Shown piece after piece: positions 47,301 through 62,300 of a stretch of 64,000 bases of DNA. Source of the DNA: Anisus vortex (lineage: Eukaryota > Mollusca > Gastropoda > Planorbidae). Both the position numbers and the translations under genes were made by a program. Every line of letters starts with the position of its first letter. Positions within the stretch are counted from its first letter, which is position 1. The DNA lies in the NCBI GenBank assembly GCA_949126835.1, contig OX421497.1:2596271-2660270 (forward strand), given 5' to 3'. Below the pieces are notes generated by a model that did not search any database, was not told the origin of the DNA, and was given only the letters and a program-made list of their open reading frames with translations.

Positions 47301-50300
47301 ATGGCTGTCACGATGCTTTGTTTTAATTAGACAGCTGGCACATTAAGGCACAAGGAAAGACTAATAAGAGTTGTTCTTAGTATTCTTAAAGTCAACTTTG
47401 TTCAGCTCTATTGTATTGAAATGAAAAAGTCTCACGTCTTTAGTGTTTCCGCCACTGGCCTCAGGCAGCAGACCGCCGCCTGTTGCACCAACGACGACGA
47501 GCCGTCCTTAGAGAGCTTCTCTAGCCCAGTGGTCAAACTTTTGTGGGCTTTCGTCAGCGACTGGAGATGGGTGTCTGTGACATACATCAAGGTTCTCCCT
47601 GTGTAGAACCTAAGGTATACGTTTTCAAACACAATTTTTAATGTTCGCGATTCTTCAATCATTTTAGTTTAAAACATAATTGTAACTAAATCTTTAGATA
47701 AAAACAGCCAAATGCTCTTTGTTTAATAGACTTAAGCTATTGATGTTATGCAGTATAGTGCCCTAGAGAACACCTAGTGTGGCAGCACAGTTGTCAAGCT
47801 TTTTATTTTTAGGCTAAATTATGCTGATCACTCTGCCCACAGGGTTCTCACATTTTTTCTTTAAAAAAAATCAAGGCTGTTTCCAGACTATTTCAAGGCT
47901 ATAAGAGCCTAATTCCAGGCTGCTGGGACACATTGTTTGGAAAATGGTCACCGCCTCCTCCCCCTAAGTGACCTAAATATTGCGTGAAGGAGGTATTAAT
48001 CTAAGGCTCAGTCAGTGGACGTTTATGGCGTATAAAAATGGGATTGGCGTTTTTTGTCTGATTTTCATTTTTATAATAAATTTAGATATAAATATAGATT
48101 TAGATAAATTTCCAGGCTGGCAGGCTATTTGTCCAGGCTAAAATGCCAATATTCAAGGTTGTCCAGGCCTTGATTTGTTTTTTTGAAATTCCAGACTTTT
48201 CCAGACTTTCCAGACTGTGTGAGAACCCTGTGCCCACCCACACAGATACTTGTAGGTTGAAGCACTGGGCAGTTGCCGTAAACGCCAAGCTGTTTATTAC
48301 TTTGGTAATTGTGCTGTAATGTTAAGGTGCCAGTGGCAAATTCAGCTCTGGGTAACTGTCTCTGATTTTTTCAATAATTAAACAGTATGTAAAGTAAACC
48401 TTGCTTGTTAGTTTATTGCTTAATATCAGTAGAGACAATATTAATAAAACACTATCACAGTTATAAAAAATAGTAGCTAAACTTGAAGTTTATCTGTTTC
48501 AGTCTCTGACATATTAAAGGGATTGTGTGGAAAGCACAACACTTAGCCAGCTTTTACTTCTTATGAATGATATCGGGAACCCACCAAGGCTAAGAGGGCA
48601 TCACAATGTCTTTCAGGCAAAAGGAAATACACAAATGGAAGAGACATCTACCAGGACCAAACGTACAACATTAAGTCTGCACTACCACTTTATAGAAGGT
48701 GGACGTCGGTGAGTCCGTCAGTGGAGATGCTGGTTCGACAACATAAAATATTGGACAGGGCTGCAGTTGACTCAACTATTGACAACCGCTCAAGATAGGC
48801 AAAAGTGGAAAAAGTTGACTGCTGAGATGTCCTTTCGCTCCCCCCAATGACCACAACGGTCAAGGGATTGATGATGACCACTTTGTCACAAATTAAATCA
48901 AATATATATGATTGAGAGTTTTATATAGCTAACACTAGTGTATTAAAGAAGGCTACCAAAAAAAAGCATAAAATGGTGTTATCAAGAATGTTAATGGTTA
49001 AAAAATAAAGATTCAATAATTACAAAATGTAAAGAAAAACAATTATCAACATTAGAAAAATTGTGAACGTTAAAATCATACAGAAATAATGCTAAAATCT
49101 TACGAGTCTGCAATTGTCCCTTCTGACGTCGAGGTCCTCATGAGGTCATCTTTAACTTTGCAGATGAGCTCGGCCTCTATGCCTCTCTGGGTGGTCATGT
49201 CCACGATATCTGCCCACCAGTCACCATCCAGCGCTCTCAACTAGGCACAGCAAGAGTTGGACAAAAGTATTGATAAACAAACCAAACTTACTATAACCAA
49301 ATGCACAAAAATTGCTTTCTGCGTACAATAACAGACTGCAGTTTACTACTTATATACAGTAATTCCATAGGACCTAAATGATCCATAGGGCCAGTGAAGC
49401 AGCTTTCACTAGTTTCTGTGACCATGGCATAATAGGGCATTGTGTGACCAGCACAACGCCCAGCTGCCTTTACTTTATCCCCAACTAATGTCAGTTACCC
49501 ATCAGTGCTGAGTAGGATCAGGGACACCCTCCCAGCACCAGGAACGAATCCTAGTCTTCACCAGTATTTGAACCCAGGACCTCCAGTGTGGCAGCCGAAT
49601 GCGCCTGTGTGTTAACAATACAGATACTTTACTCAACAGTCACCCCTTTTAGTTCCTTGTTGTACTTATAGCTTATAAATATTTTTTATACCAACACAAA
49701 CTTGTTATATATGTGTATATCATGTTTAAATAGCTTTCATATTGTATTTAGAATCAATAATTCATTTATAGCTATTTATATTTAATTATGGCTTAGGGAT
49801 TATTTGTGTTAGAACTGTATTGATAATTCAGAGTTATTTAATAGGATTAAATTCTTCTTTAAACATTCTTGAGTGGCTTGAGTGTATTATTTCTCAGTGA
49901 ACCAAATCCTTGATGGATGACAGAAGGCCGTAGTAAACTCAAGGAGATTATGAAGTTTTTGAAAGCACTGACCTTGACGGTGAGGTCGTTGAGTGAGACC
50001 TGGACAGTTTCCAGAGCTTCCTTGCTGCTGGTAACACTGGCCTTGGTCTTGGACATGTACTTCTCTATCAAAGAAGCACACTGAAATAAAATCATCTTTT
50101 TTTAAAAAAAAAATCATCATTTTGTAATAAAATAAACAATTTGTAATAAAATAATCATTTTGTAATAAAATAATCATTTTGTAATAAAATAATCATTTTG
50201 TAATAAAATAATCATTTGAAATAAAATCATATCATCATTTTCAAATGCAATCATCATTTTGAAATAAAATCATCATCTATATATAAAGCAGACTGTGTGT

Positions 50301-53300
50301 GTTTAACCAATCATATTAATTAATTTAAAGACATGTGACCCAATTGTCTTATATTAAACTATTGCGATTTCACTTTCGGACATGTGTCTTCCCAAGCTAA
50401 GTGGTTAGCGTATCCGACTGCCATGCAGGCGAACTGGGTTCGATTCTCCAGTCAGTCTATACCTTTTTTTCTAAATTTTGGACAAATTTCAATTAATATT
50501 ACTTTTTAAAAAAAAAGATTGTAAATCTACGAGCAACACCCGGCAATTTAGATTTTTGTTAAATAAAAAGACTAGCCTATTTTTTTACCCGATTACAATA
50601 TTTATTTTAAATTACTTTCCTAAAAGTCTTCAGTAAAAAAAAAAATAATTTAAAATTCGATTTATAACTTTCTGTTCTTTGTAGTTTTAAACATTTTTAT
50701 CTGTAGCTTATACATGCTTGTTTTTAAGTTCCCCAGGGCACCGTTGGGCAATTTAGCTTGTTTGAAAACAAAATCATCATTTTACAGACAGCTGCTTACA
50801 GCTTCAATCAGAATAACTTGTGCTGCTAGTCAAGTCTTCAGTCATTCGCAAAATTATCTTCCTAGATTTAGTAATCAGATTGACTAGACAGCACACAAAT
50901 CTTAAAGAGTTTTCTTCAGTTAGCCAGTCTGCAGAGCTGTTTGCTCTCTTGCAGTCAATGCCAGACAAACATATTTACATGAACCCAGGACTTCCAGTTA
51001 GTTGTTCTGTATTGCTGTATAGTGTGTTGGTAATGGTAGGTTAATGGGGTGAGTAATGTATGCCTGACGTTGGTCAATAAATGACTGATGCCTGTGAGTT
51101 GACTAGATTTGTAAGTACTGATAACTTGAAAAAAAAACACAAATGCACAAAATGTTTACAATCTGTATTACACAAATCAGTCAAGTAGTAAAGTACCTTT
51201 GGACCAAACTGATCAGAGGGCTGTTGAAGCAGCGTTCACCAATTTCTGTGGCCACGGCGTAATAGGGGATTTTGTGGCAAGCACAATACCCAGCCGCCTT
51301 TACTTTACCCCAACTAATGTCAGGTAGCCATCAGAGCTGGGTAGACTCAGGGACACCCTCAAGTCCTGGGAAAAAAATCCTAGCCTCCACCAGGATTCGA
51401 ACCCAGGACTTTCGGCTACCGTGCACCATAAATTTATTTAGACCTGGTAAATTTTATTAGCGTTGGCAGGATTTAAAGTGTGTAAAGTGAGGCTGACTGG
51501 TCCTGCGGTTAGTAACTCTGATAACTCAGAATGTCAACATAAACAGCCCTGGCCTAGGACGTAATAATCTTCTATCTATAAACTTATAAGCTCAAGTTAA
51601 ATATTTTTCTCCACGTACCTCTTCTCTTAGAGTGCCATCTCTCAAGGTCGGAGACACTCCTTCCGGCTTCCTGTCCAGCACCTCGGCCAGATTGTACATG
51701 GCGTGGAGCTGCTGGAGGTCGTCCGTCCGGAACTGGCCCTTGTGCTCCTCCACTGACCTGAGAACATCCCTGTACTTGTCCACGGCAACATCCAGCTTTA
51801 TCCATGAAGACAAACACAAACAAATAAAGTGTGCACTATTTACATCACATAACGAGTAATAACATAGAATTACCCTAGTATGTTAGTACTGCGCAGATTG
51901 ATAGTAAACCCCCCCACACACCTTTCCCCCCCCCCCCCACCACCCCCCACGGATCATTAAAGCTTCGATACAAACACTTACCTTTTCCTTGATAATGGCC
52001 AAGCCTGCCATCCCGTTCAGTGAGGCAACTATCTGACGATGCCCCTCTTCACATTCTATCTTCACTTTTTTGGTCATGTGTTCCAGCAGTTCTTCCATAG
52101 TCATCATACTACAGTTTCAAATAAATAAATAAAAGCACATAGAAGAAAATAGAATATCTCTTTGAAAAAAAAAGGTCATGAAATTATTACAAAATATAAC
52201 CAAAAAAAAATCATACAATAAATTTTTTTTTTTCAAATATACAACAAACAATAACAAAATGAGACAAAAGAAATAAATAACTATAATAAGAAAACATACA
52301 ACTTACAAAACATACAACTTACAAAACATACAACTTATAAAACATACAACTTACAAAACATACAACTTACAAAACATACAACTTACAAAACATACAACTT
52401 ACAAAACATACAACTTACAAAACATACAACTTACAAAACATACAACTTGCAAAACATACAACTTACAAAACATACAACTTACAAAACATACAACTTACAA
52501 AACATACAACTTACAAAACATACAACTTACAAAACATACAACTTACAAAACATACAACTTACAAAACATACAACTTACAAAACATACAACTTACAAAACA
52601 TACAACTTACAAAACATACAACTTACAAAACATACAACTTACAAAACATACAACTTACAAAACATACAACTTACAAAACATACAACTTACAAAACATACA
52701 ACTTACAAAACATACAACTTACAAAACATACAACTTACAAAACATACAACTTACAAAACATACAACTTTCAAAACATACAACTTACAAAACATACAACTT
52801 ACAAAACATACAACTTACAAAACATACAAAAAAGACATATATAATTAATCAGAACCACAAATAAGAAACCAAACTAACAAAAACACAAAAAATCAAATAA
52901 GACACTTTAACCATTTGGCAACTACATTCGCAGTGCATCGCCTCTACTCATACACAACTATAGTTGCCATTTGGGATTGTTTCATTTCTGATTGCAATGC
53001 AAGTTTTTAAATGCCTATATTTACCTCTTTAAACTATGACCAAAGACACCGATAGTGATGCTTTTTAAAAAGTTTGTTTGTTTTTTACCTCAATCTAGTG
53101 ATTTCTGAAAATAACGCAGTTTTAACGCTAATTCTACAAAAATTGCCAATAGTCTGGCATCAGGCAAGGCTTATGAGGAAAAGGTTTTATTTATTTGATA
53201 ATGTTAAGATAATAGTGATACTGAAAGCATTGTAGAAGTTGAATAGGCTTTGAATAGGAGGATTTGAGTCCAATACGATGATTTCTAAATTTCTTGACCA

Positions 53301-56300
53301 ACTATCGCAACCAATCAACGTATGCTCATTGGATCCCCCCCCCCCTTTTTTTTATCAGTTAATTGTCTACTTTTCTGGTTTGAATTAAACTTTGTATTTT
53401 TATATTTTAACTATAAAGAATTTAATTCAATTGCTTTGATTTTTTTTTTACAGGGAATTTTTTTAAATAATATTTTTTTGTCGCATATTTTTTCAATAAA
53501 CAGAGTTATGCAACTTGGTTTAGGGACAAGGGAGTTATAGGCTGGCAACTGGGTTAAAATGGTTAAAAAACAAAACATTGGCAAACAGTCACAACTCTTA
53601 TATTTAAGTTTAGGTTTCTTGTTTGCATTCACAATTACAGTCTACAAGGTAGATAACAAACTGCAAATGCTTTACGTTTTGTTAAGGGGCAAGAACTCTC
53701 CTCTGACAATCTGCGGGTGGCAACAGGCTTGTCTCAGTCGGAACAGCGGGTTCAATAGCTGCAAGGAAATTGCCAGGTAGGATATTCAATAGTAAAAGAA
53801 AAGATGAAATACATTTTTTTTTTATAAATGACTGTTACGATCAAATGTATAACACTCCGAGTGACTCCCTAACATATAAGTTGAAAGTACCTCGTTGATT
53901 GTCTTCCTATCCAGTGAATGGAGCTTGATGCTGTGGTCTTGTAGACGCTGAGCCCTGGACCTGTACTGATGGAATTCAATTGTGCATTTTACTTATATAA
54001 TACAACAACATGGGTGAAACACTGATGGACTCATTGCAACAATTATACAACTTTAAAAAAAATGGATTATTTTAACAATTTATCAATGTATCAATGCGCA
54101 CAGGACACATACATCTAGACTCACACCTTATTCGCATCAAACCAGAAAAAGCGGCGGCATGCCCCCTCCAAAATAAAACAAATGCCCATCATCTTTTATG
54201 TCTGGCACTGCAGGACATACAAAATGTCAACCTCCCCCCAGAACAACAAATTTCTCTAACACTGTGTATCCCAACTAGGAACAGCTACAAAAAGTCTGCA
54301 ATTTCTTCGCCATAGCCTCAAGCAGAAGGGCAAGTGCCCAGATGGCTGCTGCATCAGGATGATGATGATCAATGCATCAAAACATGTACAATCTTCAATT
54401 TTGGTTCTAAATGCTAACTTAATAAAAAATTTCAGTAATAAAGAAAATGGACCCCAAGATAAGCGTATAAGAAGCACAACTCACTGTCCAGGCGTTACGT
54501 AAATATATCTCATACTGTCTCCTGTAAAAATGTTCTTCAACTGGAGAAAACGTCAGCCAATAAATTTCTTCCGTTTGAAGGGGGAGATCAATCTGGCCAA
54601 AAGAAAAAAGCGCTTGGTCATTATTTGTATCTAAACAAACTATTCAGTCTATAAAATACCAGTACTTTAACCTAGTGCAGAAAACCACAATATTCATTTA
54701 TTATTTCATTTAGTGTGCTAAAAAAAATTTCATCATCATATATCTAACCTGTATTAATCATTACCAAAAATATGACTGTTTATATGTTTTGGCCTAAAAT
54801 TGCTAAAATTATTTTTTTAAACAAAGCTTTTTATTCTTTTTTGCATTTAGTATGGTTTCTGCTACGGGTTTTAGAAAGGTTTACATAAAATATGTTGTTT
54901 AGTGAAGGTAAATTGTTCTGAAAGGCTAAATTTCCATGCAGTCGTATAAATTAGACAAAAATTGTGAAATATAAATTATGTTAATTGCAATCTATAGAAC
55001 CACTTTTTGGCAATTGGTTACAAAAGAGACACATTTAAAAAACGAATTATGGGTCAAGATAAATGTTATTAGTATGAGAAAATGTCAATTTTAATATATT
55101 ATACATATATGATTCTGTATCACAAAGAAGAATCTTACTGGTCTGTTCACTGCTGTATGAATGGTTGGATATAATTGTAATGTCTAGTATCAACAAAAAA
55201 AACTTCAGCAAATCTCAACCCAAGTACCTGATCTATGACGTCTTTCTTGGCCGTTCTCCACAGGATCTTCTGTAGTGCTTCGTGCATCGGGGCCTGGAAG
55301 CCGTGGCAAAAGGGCTCCCACAGAAGTAGCCGGAACCACTGCTGCACCATGAGGGGGTCGACCCCCAGGAACAGCAGCAAGCCATAAATATCTGATGAGA
55401 AGAATTTAGAAACATTGAGCAAAGATACAAACCATTAAATATCTAACAAAGAATTTATACACACTGAGGACAGATACAAATCATGAAATACATATTGGGC
55501 AAGATATAACTAACTCTTTATGTTTACCTGTTTCCCAAGACATGATTGCAACAATTTTGGGTAATCTTTACATATGTTTTTTAAAATAATTTTTATCAGA
55601 TAAATAATTATACCAGTGAATCAATTTTGAAACCAAATTAATCTCAAATTTTGGTACTTTTCAAATTTGGGTACTTTTACAAATTTGGTACTTTTCACGT
55701 TTAGGTACTTTTGTCTACTGTGTAGACTAAAGTACATCCGCCCGGTACATTGACAATTGAGCCATTAGGCACCACCCTTACTCTTCCAACATCTCTTCCC
55801 GAGGACTCACCTTCGACACTTCTCATCAGCGGAGTCCCTGTCACGCACCATCTATTGACAGCCTTCAGCCTGAGTGCCATCTCTGCCGTCTTGAAAACAT
55901 AGAGACATAGTTCAGACAAGCAGGTCATTGCACTGAAACACTTGACCGCACATGAAATATTGTTCAGACTTTAAGGAATGTAAAATATGTTGCCTAGGCA
56001 GCAGACTTTCCTATTACCAGGCCAACAGTACCCAATAGACCATTTGTGCTTCATACCCTCATTTTAAAGGCACTCTAACCAGTTAAGTTAAGACTTTCAA
56101 GTAAAGTAAATTATCCCTTTCAAACCAAGGTGGTCTTTGGGGTATATAAAGTTGCCGTGAACAGTTTCTATGGCCATGATATACAAGAGGATTGTGTGAC
56201 CAGCACAATGCCAAGCCACTTTTTTACTTTTATCAACTAATGTCAGGTGTCCATTAGAGCACAGCAGACACAGGAGCATCCTCCAGATCCTTAAAAAAAA

Positions 56301-59300
56301 ACTGGCCTTAGCCTGGATTTGGTATGGAAATATGTGCGCGTTGCTGCAAGACCACCATCCCTTGTGACATTCAAGCCTGATTGAAAAAGCCAGTGAAATC
56401 ACTGCAAGGCTACTGGCATCCTCTAGACTGGCTCATTGATATAACTGTCACAGCTACTAATGGAGAAAATAAAGGCTATAGAAGTTTAAGCTTTGCTTTA
56501 TGTGGACTCCTGTTGTTTCTACCAACTCAAACTTGTGAGCAAAATATGACCGGCAAAGATTGCAAATGAAAATATACCCAGCTATTAATTAGCCCAATGG
56601 TCTGGGTGATCTGGTGAAGCGAGATCAGGTTACTTTTCAAATGATTTAAGTTCAAAAGCAAGTACTGATATGTACCTACATTAGTTATAAGGAAAAAAAA
56701 AGAAGGCTTGGCAAACACCCCCCCCCCACCCACAGGGACGGGTGAATGTTACTCCATAAGCCCCACAGAAACTACATGACCAATGAAACTGCTGAACTTC
56801 ATCAGTCCTATAGGTATACCTACATGGGCTGGAAGATGAAATTCTTTATTCAGAGTTAGTAGCTTAAGCTTGAGTCTAGCAGTCACAGAAATGGCACTAC
56901 TGTGTTTATTCACAAACTAATCTAACCACGTTAAAAGTGATTGTCACTTACCTTAGTTGAAACGCACTCCACCATCTGGGCTTCATCAAGACATATCTGT
57001 GTAATAAAAAAAAAATTATATGGTGTTGTTTTTAAAGTTTACGGATATATAACCAATTTAACTAACAAAAAAAAAAAATGACTTGAATAAAAAGCAAGCT
57101 TTATCATGGAGGATGAATATTCTATTAAGTTCCACAAGGGTTCGGAAACTGTTGCAAAGAAGACCTGCATTCAACAAAGACCTTGAAAACAAAAATTTAG
57201 CAGAGACCTTGTAGCACTTGGCAAAGACCTTATTGCACTTATAAAGGACCACATTGCACTTAATGAAGTATGAATGGCCTAGCCGAGTTTTACAAATATT
57301 CTATTAAGTTCCACAAGGGTTCCAAAACTGTTGCAAAGAAGACCTGCATTCAACAAAGAACTTGAAAACAAACATTTAGCAGAGACCTTGTAGCACTTGG
57401 CAAAGACCTTATTGCACTTATAAAGGACCACATTGCACTTAATGAAGTATGAAAGGCCTAGCCGAGTTTTACAAATATTCTATTAAGTTCCACAAGGGCT
57501 CCGAAACTGTTGCAAAGAAGACCTGCATTCAACAAAGACCTTGAAAACAAACATTTAGCAGAGACCTTGTAGCACTTGGCAAAGACCTTATTGCACTTAA
57601 AAAGGACCACATTGCACTTAATGAAGTATGAAAGGCCTAGCCGAGTTTTACAAATATTCTATTAAGTTCCACAAGGGCTCCGAAACTGTTGCAAAGAAGA
57701 CCTGCATTCAACAAAGAACTTGAAAACAAACATTTAGCAGAGACCTTGTAGCACTTGGCAAAGACCTTATTGCACTTAAAAAGGACCACATTGCACTTAA
57801 TGAAGTATGAAAGGCCTAGCCGAGTTTTACAAATATTCTATTAAGTTCCACAAGGGCTCCGAAACTGTTGCAAAGAAGACCTGCATTCAACAAAGAACTT
57901 GAAAACAAACATTTAGCAGAGACCTTGTAGCACTTGGCAAAGACCTTATTGCACTCAAAAAGGACCACATTGCACTTAATGAAGTATGAAAGGCCTAGCC
58001 GAGTTTTACAAATATTCTATTAAGTTCCACAAGGGCTCCGAAACTGTTGCAAAGAAGACCTGCATTCAACAAAGAACTTGAAAACAAACATTTAGCAGAG
58101 ACCTTGTAGCACTTGGCAAAGACCTTATTGCACTCAAAAAGGACCACATTGCACTTAATGAAGTATGAAAGGCCTAGCCGAGTTTTACAAAGACAAAATT
58201 GCACTTAATGAAGTATGAAAGGCCTAGCCGAGTTTTACAAAGACAAAATTGCACTTAATGAAGTATGAAAGGCCTAGCCGAGTTTTACAAAGACAAAATT
58301 GCACTTAGCTAAGATCATCACAAAAATAATTTTGGTTTAAACAAAATTTAAAATGCAAATTCTAGGGTTTAAAGAAAGTATTCTGTAAAAGTAATGTATT
58401 TTTTTGAAAGGAAACTACAGAGGACATGTAATAGAAAACTGGGCAAATAAATATTTTAACTTAAGTCTTACCCTCCACCACTCTACGGCAACCAGTGGAG
58501 ACGGCGTGGCCAGGAAACGCTTGGGGTGTCTGAACCTTCTTCCAGACTCACCTGTCAAATATACACAAAAATATATCACCAGACTAACTCTTGTAATAGA
58601 ATAATATTAAAAAAATTAATGTTAGAAAAACTAAAACCAATCCGATATTTTCATAAGTACAAAACCTTTGCAAATGAAATGTTTATTAGATAAACTACGG
58701 TAGTTGTAGCTAACTTGTTTAAAGTTGAATTTATTTCTTCTAGCATTATCTACTAGCTATTTTAATTCAATATTTTAAAAGATTTTCTTTGTTAAAAAAA
58801 ATGACTAATACAATATTAGGATATGCACTAGCCATTTGCTAATTTAATAAAAACTGCATCAACTTTAGCAGTTATGTAAGCAGTTTAAAATTGTGAACAG
58901 TTTTCTTAACAAAGTTTAATTTATTCCCTTCTTGCTAGAGGCTATCTTTTAATTCATCATCCTCATCAATCCCTTGACCGTTGTGTTTTTTTTTGGGGGG
59001 GGAGCTCCTTGGCAGTCATCTTCCTCCTCTTTTGCCTATCTTGAGCGGCTGTCACTAGTTCAGTCGTTTGCAGCTTTGTCCAATCTTTTATATTGTTGAG
59101 CCAGCATTTCCGCTGACGTACTCTCAAATGTCCACCTTCCACAGTGCCGTGGGGGATGGTTTTTGGCAAGTTATTATGCCGCCAACATATGACCGAACCA
59201 TGTCAACTTTTAAATTTTCTTGAAAGAGTTCAAGTGGCGATAACTTTATGACTTACTGTTGGTGTGAGGCAAGTTTACATAGTCCAATTCTTTCCTGAGC

Positions 59301-62300
59301 ACATCGTACGTGGTTATGACTATGTCCTGCTGGGCCAGGGTCTGTGGTTGAATGTAGCCCAACTTGGAGACACCGGTGTAAATCTGTGCAGAGTGATAAC
59401 AACATTCAGAATCAGCTCAAAAAATAAATAAATAAATGCTGTATAACGCAGGATTTCTTTATTCAAGAAGAAAAATGGTTTCATTTTAGGAGGATGGAAA
59501 TAGAAATAATTTTGTTATATTTTATAAATATCAGAGTGAGTTACAGTGAGTTTGTTTATTTCAATGTTTGTGCTTTATAGGCTCCTAAGCCGTTTGACTA
59601 ATCGGGTCAAAAGTTAAATGTATAAATTGGAAACGTCCTCCAAAAGAAATATTTATTATATAAACAATTTTGCTTAATTCCTTAATTAATTTTTAAAAAT
59701 AAACTTAGACCTATTGATAATCACCATATGTTAAAGTTCTAAACTTAGCGCCATTTTAGAATGATCTCCCTTTGAAATGCATTCAAATTAAGTGTGTTTC
59801 GAGACTGGGTTTTCCAGTACTGCGAAATATTGCTGTCTGCTTTTTTTATTATTTACTTTTTGTATTGTTTGGTATTTGTTTTTTTTCCATTTGATAGTCT
59901 TAAAATAAAAAAAAACAAAGACTAAATACAGAAAGAAACATTCTCACTACAGTTTTTATCGTAATACTGTTTGTCATTTTTTCTTTCTCTTTTAACAAAA
60001 CACATTGTAATCATTCGTTTATCCGTCATTTTGACGGGGCATAACTCCTAGTTTCTAATAAGGTGAAATAAAACATCAAATATATACATTTGGTTGGTGT
60101 ACCATGAGGCTCTGAGACTCGGTGGGGAAGAAGCAATGAGTGCAACAGCCCGTCTCATACCTGCCCTGGTGCCTGGATGTCCTGACCTATAGGCTGGGAT
60201 TTTTTCTAACGGGCGACAGTACAGATATAGACAAGCCACCACGTTAACGATCCAAGGGGAATTCCCCAAGTGGGGGAGAGACGTGTAGTGTATGTACTGT
60301 ATAGACTGCAGGCATGTACTATGTTACACGACACACTTTATCGCAAGTGTCTAGTCTCAAAAAGGATCTTGGGGTCCCTCCCTTCCCGATCCTCCCCTTT
60401 ACATCGCTACGCCCGAGACTGGCTCTACTGTTTACTTTAGACACTTATGAATCGGTTATAAGCAAGGACCAGGGTTCCAACCATGGTGAAGGCTGGGATT
60501 TTTTCACTGGCCTGGCTGGTGTCCCTGCGTCCACCCAGCTCTGGTGAGTACCTGACATTAGTTAGGGCAACGTAAAGTCGGCTGGGCATTGTGCTGGCCA
60601 CACAATCCCCCTAGTATGACATGGCTACCGCCACGTAAACTAGTGAACACTGCTTTACCGGCCCTATAGATCAATTTAATCTCAAGGGCTTTCTTATTTG
60701 ACTTTTTTATGCTGCTAAATCTTTAACTTACACTATTCAAAAAGTAACAATGCATATTATGAAAATATCAATTTCAATATTCAGTCACAATATCAAATAA
60801 TACAAACATTTTAAAATGCATTAAAAAAAACCAACATTGCTTTATCGGATTGGAACTAAACCAAGAATACACCCAGGGGGATGCCAAGGTAATTTTTTTC
60901 AACTAGGAAATATTTTGTTTTAAAAAAATGTTTGCACTGTATATATCGCCAGAAACATTGCACAACATTGGATTATTGTTTAAAGAGTTATAATAGAAAC
61001 TATAAAGGACATTAAGTACAATACTTACAAAAACTCTAATCGTTCTCTCCTTTATATGTTTATGGATTTCTTCAATCCACTGGTGACAAATGGAATAGGG
61101 TGAGATGATTAATGTCGCTCCTGACTCTATAGTTGTCTGATGATAAGAAAAACAACAACAATGTTATCACAACAATTCCACTCTTAGAAAAATTTATTCT
61201 ATACACAGCCTGTTTGTTAAAGGCGGGGCGTCTCCTTGGAGCAAGCTTTCTGCTCGTCTAGCTCTACCATTTCTTGTGCAGGCTCGACCTTTTATGTCGT
61301 CTGTTTCATTTTAACAAAGGCGTGTCATTATGAATACACCACCCTATTCTTCTTCTTTTATTAGCCAGTCTGCAGAGCAGCTTGCTCTGTTGCAGTTAAT
61401 GTCATACACACTGGCATTGTTATTCTGGCTTTTCCTTTGTGACTTTTTTCAAACCCTGCAGTTCAAGAGAGTTTTCGGGGACTTAGCAATGGGATTATTC
61501 TTTCACCTGGTCATTTCCAAGACCCCGATACCCACACGGGGGATACACCACCCTATAACAGGGGTCTCAAACTAGGGTTGAAGGCATGTGGCCATTTTAT
61601 CACTTAAGAGATGTGTCAAGGCTGCATCCTCCCCTACCCCCCTCCCCACCCTGGAAACCGGCCCTAGTAAACAAAAAAACACTTCATACATCTTAACTCA
61701 TTTTACTACTTATCACTAATAATTTGCCAATTTACAATTTAGACACAAAGAATTATACCAAAGTCAACGTATATTAAATTAACAATAAAATTTGATATCA
61801 TTACTAGCCATCTGAATTACACTAATAGTACATTTTTTGTAAACTAATTGGCAGGCCAAAAAAAATTCACTTTGTGGCAGCCCGCAGACCGCGTGTTTGA
61901 GACCCCTGCCCTATAACAACAAAAAATGAAACAGAAAAAACAAACGGGCTGTCAACTTGAGCAAAAAAATCAGTTAGTGGTCTCCACTGGACACTAATTT
62001 TCTAGATGAAAAGCAGCAGAAGTTGAAATAGTGTATGTCAGCAAAGGCTAACTAGGAAGCCTTTTTCTTTATTATTATTAAATTTAACAAAATAAATAAC
62101 CCACTTTTTCTATTTATTTTAATAACATATGGTGAATGTAAAGCGCGTTCGAAGACTTTGTTAAGAAAAGCTCTATATAAATATGTAATTTGTCTGTAAT
62201 TTTTTGTTAACTGATTAACTACCATGAGCCGCTCATAGCGGCTCATGCGATTCATTCACTTTGTACCGCAAGCCGCTGACAGCGCCAAGATTATTTCGCC

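Noticed and set aside
50400..50465. tRNA gene
   Set aside because: Boxes A and B are visible, but acceptor ends do not pair and the sequence is part of dispersed repeat family 3, also at 21185-21250.
52447..52848. 133-codon frame of QNIQLTKHTTYKTYNL type
   Set aside because: Pure translation of the 16-bp intronic tandem repeat, which is open in all frames.
62052..62255. 67-codon minus frame in a SHPRH intron
   Set aside because: AT-rich, includes repeat-like (ATT)n sequence, no recognisable domain and not compatible with the spliced SHPRH frame.
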